A stretch of DNA of 34,833 bases from an uncultured Alphaproteobacteria bacterium (GTDB lineage: Bacteria; Pseudomonadota; Alphaproteobacteria; UBA8366; JADFVY01): positions 1-34,833 of the forward strand of contig CAMYNJ010000148.1 of assembly GCA_947259795.1 (NCBI GenBank), read 5' to 3'. Below the pieces are notes generated by a model. It was not told the origin of the DNA, made no database searches, and saw nothing but the letters and a program-made list of their open reading frames with translations. Position 1 is the first letter of the stretch, and each line of letters begins with the position of its first letter. Positions 19,361 to 26,855 of the stretch are shown one piece after another. Both the position numbers and the translations under genes were made by a program.

Positions 19361-20409
19361 TCCGTGTCTCCAGCCACCCTGTCCCGCTCTCCCAGCCAGT
19401 CGCGGCGCCAGACCGCCCATTCCTCGTTGTCGGTGGTCCAGCCTGCATAGATGGCGGCGCCGAATTTCGACCCGGCCGGCTGGCCGTCGAACCACTGGCC
19501 GATGCCGACGCCGCGCAGCCCTGAGGCCATATTCTCGGCCGCCGGGTGGAAGCCGAAATGCTCGTCTTCGTAGGTCGGCACACCCATAAACAGCGTCGTA
19601 TCAGGCCCGACGATTTCCCGAAGCCGCCAGGTTTCCCAAGCGACGATCGTGCCGTAGAGCCAGTCGAACGGCATCGCGGTGTCGTACATCATGACGGCGA
19701 CCTGGTCGGTTCGGGCCGCCACATCGCGATAATAGGGCGCGCGCCACAGGCCCGCCTGCCGGAAGAACAGCCTGGCCACATATTCCAGGCCGGGGAGGGG
19801 CGCCAACTCATCCGTCGCCATCGACAGCAGCTTGCCGCGTTCGCGCGTTACCGGCGCGGTTTCGTCCAGCAGCGCCAGAAGGTCGGGGTCGCCGGAATAG
19901 ACCGGCTCTATATTATAGTGAATACCGTCGAAGCCGAGGTTGATGAAATCACCTGCGGTTCGCGCGATGTTGGCCCGCGTGCCGGCATTCGTCAGGTCCA
20001 GCGGCCCACCGCCCCGGCGTTCCACCTGACCAATCCAGGCATGCAGCCGGATCGAAGGCGCGCGCCGGCGCATGGCGGCGATCAAGGCGCGGGCGTTCGG
20101 GTATTTCGCTTGCGGGATCGATCCATCGCCGGTCAGCGGCCCGACATGGAAATAGACATCGGTGATGCGGTGGCGCGTCAACAGCCCGGCGAATTCGTCA
20201 TAGACCTCTTCGGAATGGCTTTCGCCCACCCATTTATGCGCCGCCCAGATGGCGTTCGGCGTATCCGGGCCGGCGGCCGATACCGGCGCGTACCGGTAGA
20301 ACAGCCACGCGCCGGCCAGCAGCAGCAAACCGGTCGTGGCCAGGCCGGCGCAAAGGACTAGCAGGATCCGGGCGAGCCGTCCGGAGAACAGCCGCGATAT
20401 TTTCGCCAT
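19348..20409 (-). CDS. Membrane-anchored GH18-like TIM-barrel protein, function unknown
   Basis: A 353-aa protein with a basic N-terminus and one transmembrane helix (about 13-40, LLLLAGAWLFYRYAP), so a periplasm-facing, anchored or secreted domain. The rest resembles a glycoside-hydrolase-18-like barrel: DVYFHVGPL (beta strand 2), LHAWIGQ, then GFDGIHYNIEP (159-169) at the place of the GH18 DxxDxDxE motif, later VAVMMYDTAMP and LFMGVPTYEDEHFGF. Glu168 is kept but the two preceding catalytic Asp positions are His164 and Asn166, so chitinase activity is doubtful. Start 20409 has GGGGGTGAAAAGGA upstream. Convergent with thiN (13-bp overlap). I do not recognise a named family. Confidence 0.75.
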   Translation of the reverse strand: MAKISRLFSGRLARILLVLCAGLATTGLLLLAGAWLFYRYAPVSAAGPDTPNAIWAAHKWVGESHSEEVYDEFAGLLTRHRITDVYFHVGPLTGDGSIPQAKYPNARALIAAMRRRAPSIRLHAWIGQVERRGGGPLDLTNAGTRANIARTAGDFINLGFDGIHYNIEPVYSGDPDLLALLDETAPVTRERGKLLSMATDELAPLPGLEYVARLFFRQAGLWRAPYYRDVAARTDQVAVMMYDTAMPFDWLYGTIVAWETWRLREIVGPDTTLFMGVPTYEDEHFGFHPAAENMASGLRGVGIGQWFDGQPAGSKFGAAIYAGWTTDNEEWAVWRRDWLGERDRVAGDTDQPG

Positions 20410-20507
20410 TCCTTTTCACCCCCATTTGGCCTGGCGGTGATCCTGCAAGCCAACCTTGCCGTCGGCAGGGCGAATTAGGGCGATGGCGTGGCTTTCGCGC
20501 AAAGAAA

Positions 20508-20532
20508 AGGCTGGGAGAAAGGTCCCCAGCCT
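20508..20532 (-). terminator. Rho-independent terminator of ilvE
   Basis: On the minus strand AGGCTGGG, a 9-nt loop region, CCCAGCCT, followed by TTTTCTTT. The 8-bp stem and U-rich tail lie about 25 nt after the ilvE stop. Confidence 0.85.
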
Positions 20533-20557
20533 CATCAACTTGAACGCTCTTCGCCGA

Positions 20558-21457
20558 TTACGCGGCGTTCAGCGTCGCCGGCACCTCGCGGCGGACTTCG
20601 GCATCATAGTCTTCCATCAGCGTCCTGGTCAGCTCACCAGGGGTGAATTTGTACTCGCCGATTTCGCTGACCGGCGTGACCTCGACCGCGGTGCCCGTCA
20701 GGAACACCTCGCTGGCTTGGGCCAGTTCCTCCGGCATGATGGCGCGCTCGACCACTTCGATCTGGCGGGCCTTGGCCAGCGCAATCGTGGTTCGTCTTGT
20801 GATGCCGTCCAGGAAACAGTCCGGCGTGGGTGTATGCAGCTTGCCGTCGATATTCAGGAAAATATTGGCCCCGGTCGCCTCGGCGATCCGGCCGCGCCAA
20901 TCCATCATCAGGGCATCGTTGTAGCCCGCGGCCTCGGCCTTGTGCTTGGACAGGGTGCAGATCATGTAGAGGCCCGCCGCCTTGGATTTGCACGGGATCG
21001 TCCGCGGATCCGGCCGCCGCCAGTCCGACCACTGCATGCGGATGCCCTTCATGCGGGCCTCGGGCGCGAAGTAGGCCGGCCATTCCCAGGCGGCGATCGC
21101 CAGATGGATTTTGGTGTTCTGGGCCGAGACGCCCATCATTTCCGCCCCGCGCCAGGCGACCGGGCGGACATAGCCGTCGGTGATGCCCTGATGGGCGACG
21201 ACCTGCCTGCAGGCTTCGTCAACCTGTTCCGTTGTCCAGGGGATCGTGAAGTCCAGCATCCTGGCGGAGCTGTGCAGGCGCTCGGTATGTTCCGTCAGCT
21301 TGAAGATACGGCCGTCATAGACGCGCTCGCCCTCGAATACCGACGAGGCATAATGCAGGGCGTGGCTGAGAACATGCAGATTCGCATCCTTCCAGTCGAT
21401 CAGTTCGCCATCGTACCAGATGGAACCCGGGCGGTCGTCGAAGGGCATCATGGACAT
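20558..21457 (-). CDS. ilvE: Branched-chain amino acid aminotransferase
   Basis: Class IV PLP aminotransferase, last step of Leu/Ile/Val synthesis and first of their breakdown. The 299-aa product shows ALHYASSVFEGERVYDG, the PLP lysine in PCKSKAAGLYM (Lys159), then the cofactor-phosphate region IAEATGANIFLNIDGKL, GITRRTTIALA and EVFLTGTAVEVTPV. Size and motif order match IlvE rather than D-amino-acid transaminase or aminodeoxychorismate lyase. Start ATG 21457 lies about 110 nt downstream of a good minus-strand promoter; a short GGGG precedes it. Own terminator, so monocistronic. Confidence 0.95.
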   Translation of the reverse strand: MSMMPFDDRPGSIWYDGELIDWKDANLHVLSHALHYASSVFEGERVYDGRIFKLTEHTERLHSSARMLDFTIPWTTEQVDEACRQVVAHQGITDGYVRPVAWRGAEMMGVSAQNTKIHLAIAAWEWPAYFAPEARMKGIRMQWSDWRRPDPRTIPCKSKAAGLYMICTLSKHKAEAAGYNDALMMDWRGRIAEATGANIFLNIDGKLHTPTPDCFLDGITRRTTIALAKARQIEVVERAIMPEELAQASEVFLTGTAVEVTPVSEIGEYKFTPGELTRTLMEDYDAEVRREVPATLNAA

Positions 21458-21569
21458 TTGGTATCCCCAGAGGCTGTAATATTGTTGTTGCGTCAGGGCC
21501 TTTTCGCGACCTGAATGAACAAAAACACCGGAAAATCACCGCTCGTTGTTCGATTATGTCGTTTAACCC

Positions 21570-21599
21570 TTGCATCTTGATATCATTCCGTAGCATATA
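21570..21599 (+). promoter_or_regulatory. Promoter for the marR-ompR-envZ-like operon
   Basis: TTGCAT (21570-21575), 18-nt spacer, CATATA (21594-21599). The ATG of the MarR gene is only 8 nt beyond the -10 and has no Shine-Dalgarno, so a leaderless mRNA is possible. The palindrome TGATATCA sits in the spacer and is a candidate operator. Confidence 0.4.
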
Positions 21600-21605
21600 A
21601 GTCAA
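21577..21605 (-). promoter_or_regulatory. Sigma-70 promoter for ilvE
   Basis: TTGACT (21605-21600), 17-nt spacer, TATCAA (21582-21577). It points leftward to ilvE with a leader of about 110 nt and physically overlaps the rightward marR promoter. Confidence 0.55.
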
Positions 21606-21606
21606 T

Positions 21607-22134
21607 ATGGCTGACGTAAAATCTCCGCCGCATGGCGGCCCGACAAAGTTTACCGCCAATCCGCTGTTCCTGCGTGACGAGGAATTGCGCCAGGCGATCG
21701 AGATGCTGTTCTTCGCCTATCGCGATTTCACCGGCGTCGCCGACGAAATCCTGGGCGACTACGGGTTCGGCCGCGCCCATCACCGGGCAATCTATTTCAT
21801 CAGCCGTCATCCCGGCATGACGGTCAGCGGCCTGCTCAGGATACTCAGGATCACCAAGCAGAGCCTGAACCGCGTCTTGAGCCAACTGGTTGAAGAGGGC
21901 TATGTGTCGCAGCAGAAGGGGGTGCAGGACCGGCGCCAGCGCCTGCTGCGGTTGACCGACAAGGGACGCGCGCTGGAGGAGCGCCTGTCGGCAGCCCAGC
22001 GCGCCCTGATCGCCGGCGCCTACCGCGAAGTGGGCGCCGACGCGGTGGAAGGCTTCCGGAAGGTCCTGCTGGGGATCATGGGCAATGAAGAAGACCGGGA
22101 ACGCTTCGAGCGCCCGGCGCCGCCACGCCGCTAG
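21607..22134 (+). CDS. MarR-family transcriptional regulator (PetP-like)
   Basis: A 175-aa winged-helix regulator. The MarR core runs about 30-140: dimerisation helices, then the recognition part GLLRILRITKQSLNRVLSQL and the wing EEGYVSQQKGVQDRRQRLLRLTDKGRALEE. The DxRxxxLxLT signature is present as DRRQRLLRLT. The following response-regulator gene starts 33 nt later. A MarR gene followed by an OmpR-type gene recalls petP-petR of Rhodobacter capsulatus; orthology is inference. It is divergent from ilvE with overlapping promoters, so it may control both itself and ilvE. Confidence 0.93.
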   Translation: MADVKSPPHGGPTKFTANPLFLRDEELRQAIEMLFFAYRDFTGVADEILGDYGFGRAHHRAIYFISRHPGMTVSGLLRILRITKQSLNRVLSQLVEEGYVSQQKGVQDRRQRLLRLTDKGRALEERLSAAQRALIAGAYREVGADAVEGFRKVLLGIMGNEEDRERFERPAPPRR

Positions 22135-22167
22135 CAGACCCGTGCCCAGCGTCCTATAATCGCGCCT

Positions 22168-22863
22168 ATGGACGAACTTCAGCATATTCTGGTGGTGGAC
22201 GACGATAACCGTCTGCGCGAGTTGCTGCGCAGTTACCTCAGCAAGAACGGTTTTCGCGTAACCGCGGCCGAGGATGCCGGCAGCGCGCGGCGCCACCTGG
22301 AATCCATGGAGTTCGACCTGATCGTGCTGGATGTGATGATGCCCGGCGAAACCGGGCTGGAATTGGCCCGCGCGCTTCGCGAGATCCACAATGACGTTCC
22401 GATCCTGATGCTGACCGCCATGGGCGAGGCGTCGGACCGGATCGGCGGGCTGGAGGCCGGCGCCGACGATTACCTGCCCAAACCGTTCGAGCCACGCGAG
22501 CTGCTGCTGAGAATCCAGACCATTCTGCGCCGCGCCGCGATGCCTTCGCCCGAACGGGACGCCGCGCCTGCCCATGTGAAGCTGGGTGGCCACATTTTCG
22601 ACCGCGAACGGGCGATCCTGCATAATGACGGCATGATCGTGCGCCTGACGACGGCCGAGGCAAGCCTGCTGTCGGTGCTGTCCGAAACCCCCGGCGAGAT
22701 CATGAGCCGCGAGGCCCTGACGGAACGTTGCATGATCGATGGCGGCGACAGGGCTATCGACGTCCAGGTGACCCGGCTGCGCCGCAAGATCGAACCCGAT
22801 CCCAAGACGCCCCGTTACCTGCAGACAGTGCGCGGCCGCGGCTATGTGCTGCGGCCCGATTGA
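22168..22863 (+). CDS. OmpR/PhoB-type response regulator (PetR-like)
   Basis: A 231-aa two-component regulator. The receiver (about 5-122) has acidic pocket DDD (11-13), phospho-acceptor Asp55 (LIVLDVMMPGETGLE), Thr83 and Lys105 (YLPKPF). The C-terminal winged helix (about 135-230) ends with RAIDVQVTRLRRKIEPD and TVRGRGYVLRPD, typical of OmpR DNA binding. It lies 33 nt after the MarR gene and 6 nt before the histidine-kinase gene, making a cognate pair. The stimulus and regulon cannot be read from sequence. Confidence 0.96.
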   Translation: MDELQHILVVDDDNRLRELLRSYLSKNGFRVTAAEDAGSARRHLESMEFDLIVLDVMMPGETGLELARALREIHNDVPILMLTAMGEASDRIGGLEAGADDYLPKPFEPRELLLRIQTILRRAAMPSPERDAAPAHVKLGGHIFDRERAILHNDGMIVRLTTAEASLLSVLSETPGEIMSREALTERCMIDGGDRAIDVQVTRLRRKIEPDPKTPRYLQTVRGRGYVLRPD

Positions 22864-22869
22864 CCCGGC

Positions 22870-24192
22870 ATGCTGCTGAATCTGCTTAAAAACAACATCC
22901 TGCCGCGCTCGCTGTATGGCCGGTCGCTACTGATCATCATCATGCCGCTGATTCTGCTTCAGGTGGTGTCGGCCTGGATTTTCTACGACCGCCACTGGGA
23001 CACCATCACAAAGCGGCTTTCCTCCTCGATCGTCGGCGACATCTCGCAGGTCGTCGAACTGCTGGGAGAAGAACCGTCGGTGGAGCTGCGGAAAACCGTA
23101 TTCGACATGGCGTGGCGCAATTTCAGCCTGCAGATCGAATGGCGGGAAGGAGAGCGCCTGCCCGAGACACTCGCGGGGCCGGAGTCGCGAATCGACGATT
23201 TTCTCGGCCAAACGCTGCAGTCCCGATTTCAGGGTCCGGTGCGAATCGACGATTCGTCCTACCGCGAGCGGGTTATCGCCGATATCCAGCTTGAAGGCGC
23301 GGTGATGTCGGTCACCATTCCGGGTAAACGGCTGTTCAGTGTCACCACTTATATTTTTATCATGTGGATGGTGGGAACCTCGCTGATCCTTTTCGCTGTC
23401 GCCTCGATTTTCATGCGTAACCAGGTGCGCCCGATCCAGCGGCTGGCCGAGGCGGCCGACCAGTTCGGCAAGGGGCGCGAGCTCGATGAGGATTTCAGGC
23501 CCGAGGGCGCACTGGAAGTCCGCCGCGCCGCGGCCGCCTTCAACGTCATGCGCCAGCGCCTGAGGCGCCAGATCCGCCAGCGCACCGACATGTTGTCGGG
23601 GGTTAGCCACGACCTGAGAACCCCGATCACCCGCATGAAATTGCAGCTCGCCATGTTGCCGGAGGATTCGCAGATGGCCGAGTTGCAGGACGACATCGCC
23701 GAGATGGAGCGGATGATCGAAGGCTATCTGACCTTCGCCCGCGGCGAGGGCGATGAACCCACCAAGCATGTCGACCTCGGGAGCATGGTAGAGGATATCG
23801 TAGCGGTGTGGCGGCGTAACGGCGTGAAAATCGACAGCCACGTGGAAGGCAGGCTGATGGCCTGGTTGCGGCCCGACGCCATCAAACGCGGCATCGAAAA
23901 TCTGGTGGCGAATGCGTCGCGCTATGGCGAACAATTATGGGTCCGTGCGGGCCGGCGGGGGGACGCCATCGAAATCACGGTGGACGATGATGGCCCAGGC
24001 ATACCGGAATCCCATCGCGAGGACGTTTTCCGGCCGTTCTACAGGCTGGACGAGTCGCGCAACCCGCAAACCGGCGGCACCGGCCTGGGCCTCGCCATCG
24101 CGCGCGACCTGTTGCGCAGCCACGGCGGCGACATATTACTGGAAGACTCGCCGCACGGCGGATTGAGGGCGCGGATTCGAATCCCGGTTTGA
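22870..24192 (+). CDS. EnvZ-like sensor histidine kinase
   Basis: A 440-aa membrane kinase. TM1 about 18-39, a periplasmic sensor domain of roughly 120 residues, TM2 about 158-182, HAMP about 183-236, dimerisation/phosphorylation helix with His247 (GVSHDLRTPITRMKLQL), and a catalytic ATPase domain with N box ENLVANASRYG, G1 DDDGPGIP, F box VFRPFYRLD and G2 GGTGLGLAIA. All catalytic boxes are intact. It starts 6 nt after its response-regulator partner. Convergent with the CsaA-like gene, 6 bp apart. Sensor domain is not one I recognise. Confidence 0.95.
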   Translation: MLLNLLKNNILPRSLYGRSLLIIIMPLILLQVVSAWIFYDRHWDTITKRLSSSIVGDISQVVELLGEEPSVELRKTVFDMAWRNFSLQIEWREGERLPETLAGPESRIDDFLGQTLQSRFQGPVRIDDSSYRERVIADIQLEGAVMSVTIPGKRLFSVTTYIFIMWMVGTSLILFAVASIFMRNQVRPIQRLAEAADQFGKGRELDEDFRPEGALEVRRAAAAFNVMRQRLRRQIRQRTDMLSGVSHDLRTPITRMKLQLAMLPEDSQMAELQDDIAEMERMIEGYLTFARGEGDEPTKHVDLGSMVEDIVAVWRRNGVKIDSHVEGRLMAWLRPDAIKRGIENLVANASRYGEQLWVRAGRRGDAIEITVDDDGPGIPESHREDVFRPFYRLDESRNPQTGGTGLGLAIARDLLRSHGGDILLEDSPHGGLRARIRIPV

Positions 24193-24198
24193 AATATC

Positions 24199-24534
24199 TC
24201 AATACATCCTTCCGCCGTCCGGCACCTTTCGGTCCGGGGCCAGCAACACGACCTCGCCGTCCTCGTCCGGTATGCCGAGCACCAGGATTTCCGACATGAA
24301 CCTGCCGATCTGCTTGGGCGGGAAGTTGGTGACGGCGACCACCTGTTTACCGACAACGCTGTCCGTGTCGTAATACCGGGTAATCTGGGCGGAGGTCTTG
24401 CGTTCCCCGATCTCCGGTCCGAAATCGACCCACAGCTTGATCGCCGGATGGCGCGCTTCCGGATAGGGTTCCGCGCGCACGACCGTGCCGACCCTGATAT
24501 CGACCCTCAGGAAATCGTCGAAAGTGATGGCCAT
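24199..24534 (-). CDS. csaA: CsaA-like tRNA-binding domain protein
   Basis: A 111-aa single-domain OB-fold protein homologous to the anticodon-binding/EMAP domain of Trbp111 and the MetRS C-terminus. It reads MAITFDDFLRVDIRVGTVVRAEPYPEARHPAIKLWVDFG, then VVAVTNFPPKQIGRFMSEILVLG, which are family landmarks. In Bacillus, CsaA was described as a secretion-related chaperone; in general a tRNA-binding role is more likely. The ORF-track start at 24666 is rejected in favour of ATG 24534, which has AGAGGA upstream and gives the standard length. A terminator for the upstream phasin gene separates the two. Confidence 0.93.
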   Translation of the reverse strand: MAITFDDFLRVDIRVGTVVRAEPYPEARHPAIKLWVDFGPEIGERKTSAQITRYYDTDSVVGKQVVAVTNFPPKQIGRFMSEILVLGIPDEDGEVVLLAPDRKVPDGGRMY

Positions 24535-24613
24535 GATTCCTCTCGCGTCGCCGTCTCTCGTGCCGGGCGACGCTAACACCGGGCGCGGATCATTAAAAGG
24601 GCAGGCTGGCGCA

Positions 24614-24652
24614 GAAAAGAGAACGGCCGCCCCGTTTTCACGGAAGCGGCCG
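24614..24652 (-). terminator. Rho-independent terminator of the phasin gene
   Basis: Minus strand CGGCCG-CTT-CCGT, GAAA loop, ACGG-GG-CGGCCG, followed by TTCTCTTTT. GC-rich stem, stable tetraloop and U-rich tail, about 50 nt after the phasin stop. Confidence 0.85.
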
Positions 24653-24699
24653 GAGTCTCCGGACAAGGGAGGACATGCCCGAAGAAGGCTCTTGCAGCG

Positions 24700-25128
24700 T
24701 TACTTCTTGGCGGGGTTCACGAAGCTCTGGGCTTCGTTGAGGCTCTCCACGAAACGCTTGTTCAGGATGTCGAAGACCTGCTTGTTGGTCTTGGTCGCCG
24801 CGGCGGCGAGCTCCTTGAAGTTGGCGACGCCGCGCTCGATGCCCTCGCGGGTCAGCTCGGCCTGGCGGGCCATCTTGTCCTTCGGCTCGCCGGCGGCCAG
24901 CATCTCTTGGAAAGCGGCCGTGAACTCTTCGGCGCTCTCACGGGCGATCGCGGTCTGGCGCTGGAAGATCTCCTGCGCACTCTCGGCGGCCAGCTTGTTG
25001 GCGCTGGCAAGGGTCTCGACATTCTTGGTCTGGGCGGCAACGACCTTCTCGACGTCGAATGCCGGAACTTTGAAATCGCCAGTGAATTTGCTGAAATCGA
25101 AACCGGCGAAGGGATTGGCAGTGGCCAT
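24700..25128 (-). CDS. Phasin family protein (PHA granule-associated)
   Basis: A 142-aa helical amphipathic protein of the Phasin_2 type that coats polyhydroxyalkanoate granules. The N-terminus MATANPFAGFDFSKFTGDFKVPAFD and the central KVVAAQTKNVETLASANKLAAESAQEIFQRQ pattern are typical; most of the chain is long alanine-rich helix. ATG 25128 has AGGAGAC upstream. It has its own sigma-70 promoter, a leader of about 56 nt, four PhaR-like sites around the promoter, and its own terminator, so it is monocistronic and probably repressed when no granules are present. No PHA synthase or PhaR gene is in the window. Confidence 0.95.
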   Translation of the reverse strand: MATANPFAGFDFSKFTGDFKVPAFDVEKVVAAQTKNVETLASANKLAAESAQEIFQRQTAIARESAEEFTAAFQEMLAAGEPKDKMARQAELTREGIERGVANFKELAAAATKTNKQVFDILNKRFVESLNEAQSFVNPAKK

Positions 25129-25150
25129 TTTATGTCTCCTGTGAATTCCG

Positions 25151-25180
25151 TGCGCCGCACAACACTATTGTTGCGCTGCA
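25151..25180. promoter_or_regulatory. PhaR-like inverted operator pair downstream of the phasin transcription start
   Basis: Plus strand TGCGCCGCACAACA (25151-25164), 4 nt, TGTTGCGCTGCA (25169-25180). The second is the reverse of TGCAGCGCAACA, so the two copies face each other. They would sit at about +5 to +34 of the transcript, a repressing position. Similarity to TGC-rich alphaproteobacterial PhaR sites is from family knowledge. Confidence 0.65.
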
Positions 25181-25190
25181 GCATGACCGT

Positions 25191-25218
25191 AATATACGCT
25201 CTTTCCTCACAGGGTCAA
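25191..25218 (-). promoter_or_regulatory. Strong sigma-70 promoter of the phasin gene
   Basis: TTGACC (25218-25213), 16-nt spacer, TATATT (25196-25191). Both boxes are 5/6 matches. Predicted start near 25184. Confidence 0.8.
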
Positions 25219-25226
25219 GAAGTTTT

Positions 25227-25257
25227 TTGTGCGCTGCACCATTTTTTGTGCGATGCA
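25227..25257 (-). promoter_or_regulatory. PhaR-like direct-repeat operators upstream of the phasin promoter
   Basis: Two direct copies 19 bp apart, each running TTTTTTGTGCG-N-TGCA on the plus strand: TTGTGCGCTGCA (25227-25238) and TTGTGCGATGCA (25246-25257). They lie just upstream of the -35 box and match the motif of the downstream inverted pair. Confidence 0.65.
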
Positions 25258-25292
25258 GTATTTCGGCGGTTTTACAGGCTTCCAACCGGTGG

Positions 25293-25943
25293 TCAGGCGG
25301 CCTCGGCGCTTGTCCCCTCGGCAATGCGGCGGCGGCAGAACAGGATTTCGGCCCAGCGGTCGGCCCGTTTCAGGCTGCGGTCCAGTTCCGCCATGGTCCG
25401 CGACATGTCCTTGCTGTCGTCTTCGACCCAGACCGACACGCAGCGCAGCCACAAGCCGGTCAACCCGGCGATCTTGACCTTGCCGGCGACGCCGTCGGAC
25501 GACAGGCCAGCGGCCTCCAGCATCCAGGCCATGGAACAACCCAGCTGGCGCATCATGGCCGCGGAGGCGGCAGGGTTGCGCGCCGCACCCGCACGGATCC
25601 GTCGCACCGCCTCGCGATGCGGCTGCAGGGCGTCGAAACGGCGCATCAACACCTCGAACAACCGGTCGCGCACCGTGTCTTCCGGCGCGAAGGCGAAATC
25701 AGTCTCGACGACCTCGCGGTCGATGCGGCGCATAAAGGCCACCAGCACCGCCATCCGCGAGCGCCAGGCGGGGTAGAGTTCCGACAGTTTCGCGCCGGCG
25801 CCCTCGGCAATTGCGGGTAACGTGACGCCTTGCCAGCCCTCGCGCGCCACGAGCGCCAGCATCGCATCGATCAACCTGGATTCGAGGTCCTTGGGGGCGG
25901 CCTTGCGGGCGCCGCCCTTACCCGTGGAAGGCTTCTTCGCCAT
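25293..25943 (-). CDS. TetR/AcrR-family transcriptional regulator
   Basis: A 216-aa protein with a lysine-rich N-terminal tail, then a TetR-type DNA-binding region: RLIDAMLALVAREGWQGVTLPAIAEGAGAKLSELYPAWRSRMAVL (about 22-66), followed by an all-helical ligand domain. The HTH is less canonical than usual (YPAWRSR in place of YRHFPSK). The layout, with WVEDDSKDMSRTMAELDRSL near the C-terminus, also recalls COQ9-fold proteins, which share TetR ancestry, so a non-regulatory role is possible. AAGGAG precedes ATG 25943. It lies upstream of the phasin gene on the same strand, but the phasin has its own promoter. Divergent from the orphan lipoprotein. Confidence 0.8.
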   Translation of the reverse strand: MAKKPSTGKGGARKAAPKDLESRLIDAMLALVAREGWQGVTLPAIAEGAGAKLSELYPAWRSRMAVLVAFMRRIDREVVETDFAFAPEDTVRDRLFEVLMRRFDALQPHREAVRRIRAGAARNPAASAAMMRQLGCSMAWMLEAAGLSSDGVAGKVKIAGLTGLWLRCVSVWVEDDSKDMSRTMAELDRSLKRADRWAEILFCRRRIAEGTSAEAA

Positions 25944-26099
25944 GGGTCGACTCCTTCAACTGGGTATCGGTGTCTGTCCAATCCTCATCATACGCTTTTT
26001 TGGCGATTGGCGCGAATCGAGCTAGGGGCAGATAGCCGGATAGACTGTAACTCTGATTTGTGGCACAACCGCCCAAAAATGGCTTGAGGATCGGGAGAA

Positions 26100-26837
26100 G
26101 TGAAAGTGGTGATCCGGGCACGACCGTTCTTACTGGCAGTAGTTTTCATGGCGATGGCAATGGCGGCCTGTACAAAATCCACGCCTCAAACAGGAGCAGT
26201 ATCTACGCCTCAGACCGGAACCATTCCCGAGTGCGGGCGGGTCGATGGAGACGGGCTCATTGCCTTCGTTGGAGAGAAGGTCGAAGTTACAGAGGTCCCG
26301 CCCGAGCCAATAACTGATAGCTCCAGCGGAGGGTCCTTAGTTATTATAATGGATCAGCATTACCGCGCTCGTTATCAGGTCCTTGAGAAACTTTGCGGGG
26401 ACTTTTCCGGAGACGTGATCGAATTTGATGCATATGACCACTATGGGTTCCCTTATTTCGCAAGGTACGAGACTGTTCTTTTGTTCGTATCGCGTTACGG
26501 TGATCACTACGTCCATCAAAAGTACCAGTTTCATGATGTTTACAAGACACGTTCCGGCGAATGGGTGGGCTGCGGGGATCCTAATCTAGGCGAACGGCCC
26601 GGCCGAAGAGTAGACTTTCGCCCCGTTCCGCTTGAATTTGACGAGCCGCCGGTATTCTCGGTCGCAGCCCTCACAGAAGTAAAGATCACCCAAATATACC
26701 CTCCGGAATATTATTCGCGCGATGGCGATCGCGTGACCTGCAAGGCGGGTGCGCCGGTGGAGTTTCTGTATACTATAAAACGTAACGGCGTGCTGAAGGC
26801 CCGTGAGGAACTCAGGTATCGGGCTGGGCCTGAATAA
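26100..26837 (+). CDS. Orphan predicted lipoprotein, no recognised family
   Basis: A 245-aa predicted secreted lipoprotein starting with GTG at 26100. The N-terminus is basic then hydrophobic, with lipobox MAAC and Cys24 as the lipidation site. A duplicated segment follows (TPQTGAVSTPQTG), then a linker. The mature part is polar and aromatic-rich (YHYRARYQVLEKLCG-like and YDHYGFPYFARYETVLLF segments), with three further cysteines. I recognise no domain. The DNA is visibly AT-richer, with many TTA/ATA/AGT codons rare in the neighbours, which suggests recent transfer. Start: GAGGA lies about 10 nt upstream of the GTG; 26106 (GTG) is an alternative. Convergent with the YbaK gene, 18 bp apart. 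Confidence 0.7.
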   Translation: MKVVIRARPFLLAVVFMAMAMAACTKSTPQTGAVSTPQTGTIPECGRVDGDGLIAFVGEKVEVTEVPPEPITDSSSGGSLVIIMDQHYRARYQVLEKLCGDFSGDVIEFDAYDHYGFPYFARYETVLLFVSRYGDHYVHQKYQFHDVYKTRSGEWVGCGDPNLGERPGRRVDFRPVPLEFDEPPVFSVAALTEVKITQIYPPEYYSRDGDRVTCKAGAPVEFLYTIKRNGVLKAREELRYRAGPE

Positions 26838-26855
26838 GCAGTGCGCTGGTGTGTA

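Noticed and set aside
25293-25943. Naming the TetR-like protein COQ9
   Set aside because: Similar layout, but the recognisable helix-turn-helix region favours TetR; kept as an alternative in the entry.
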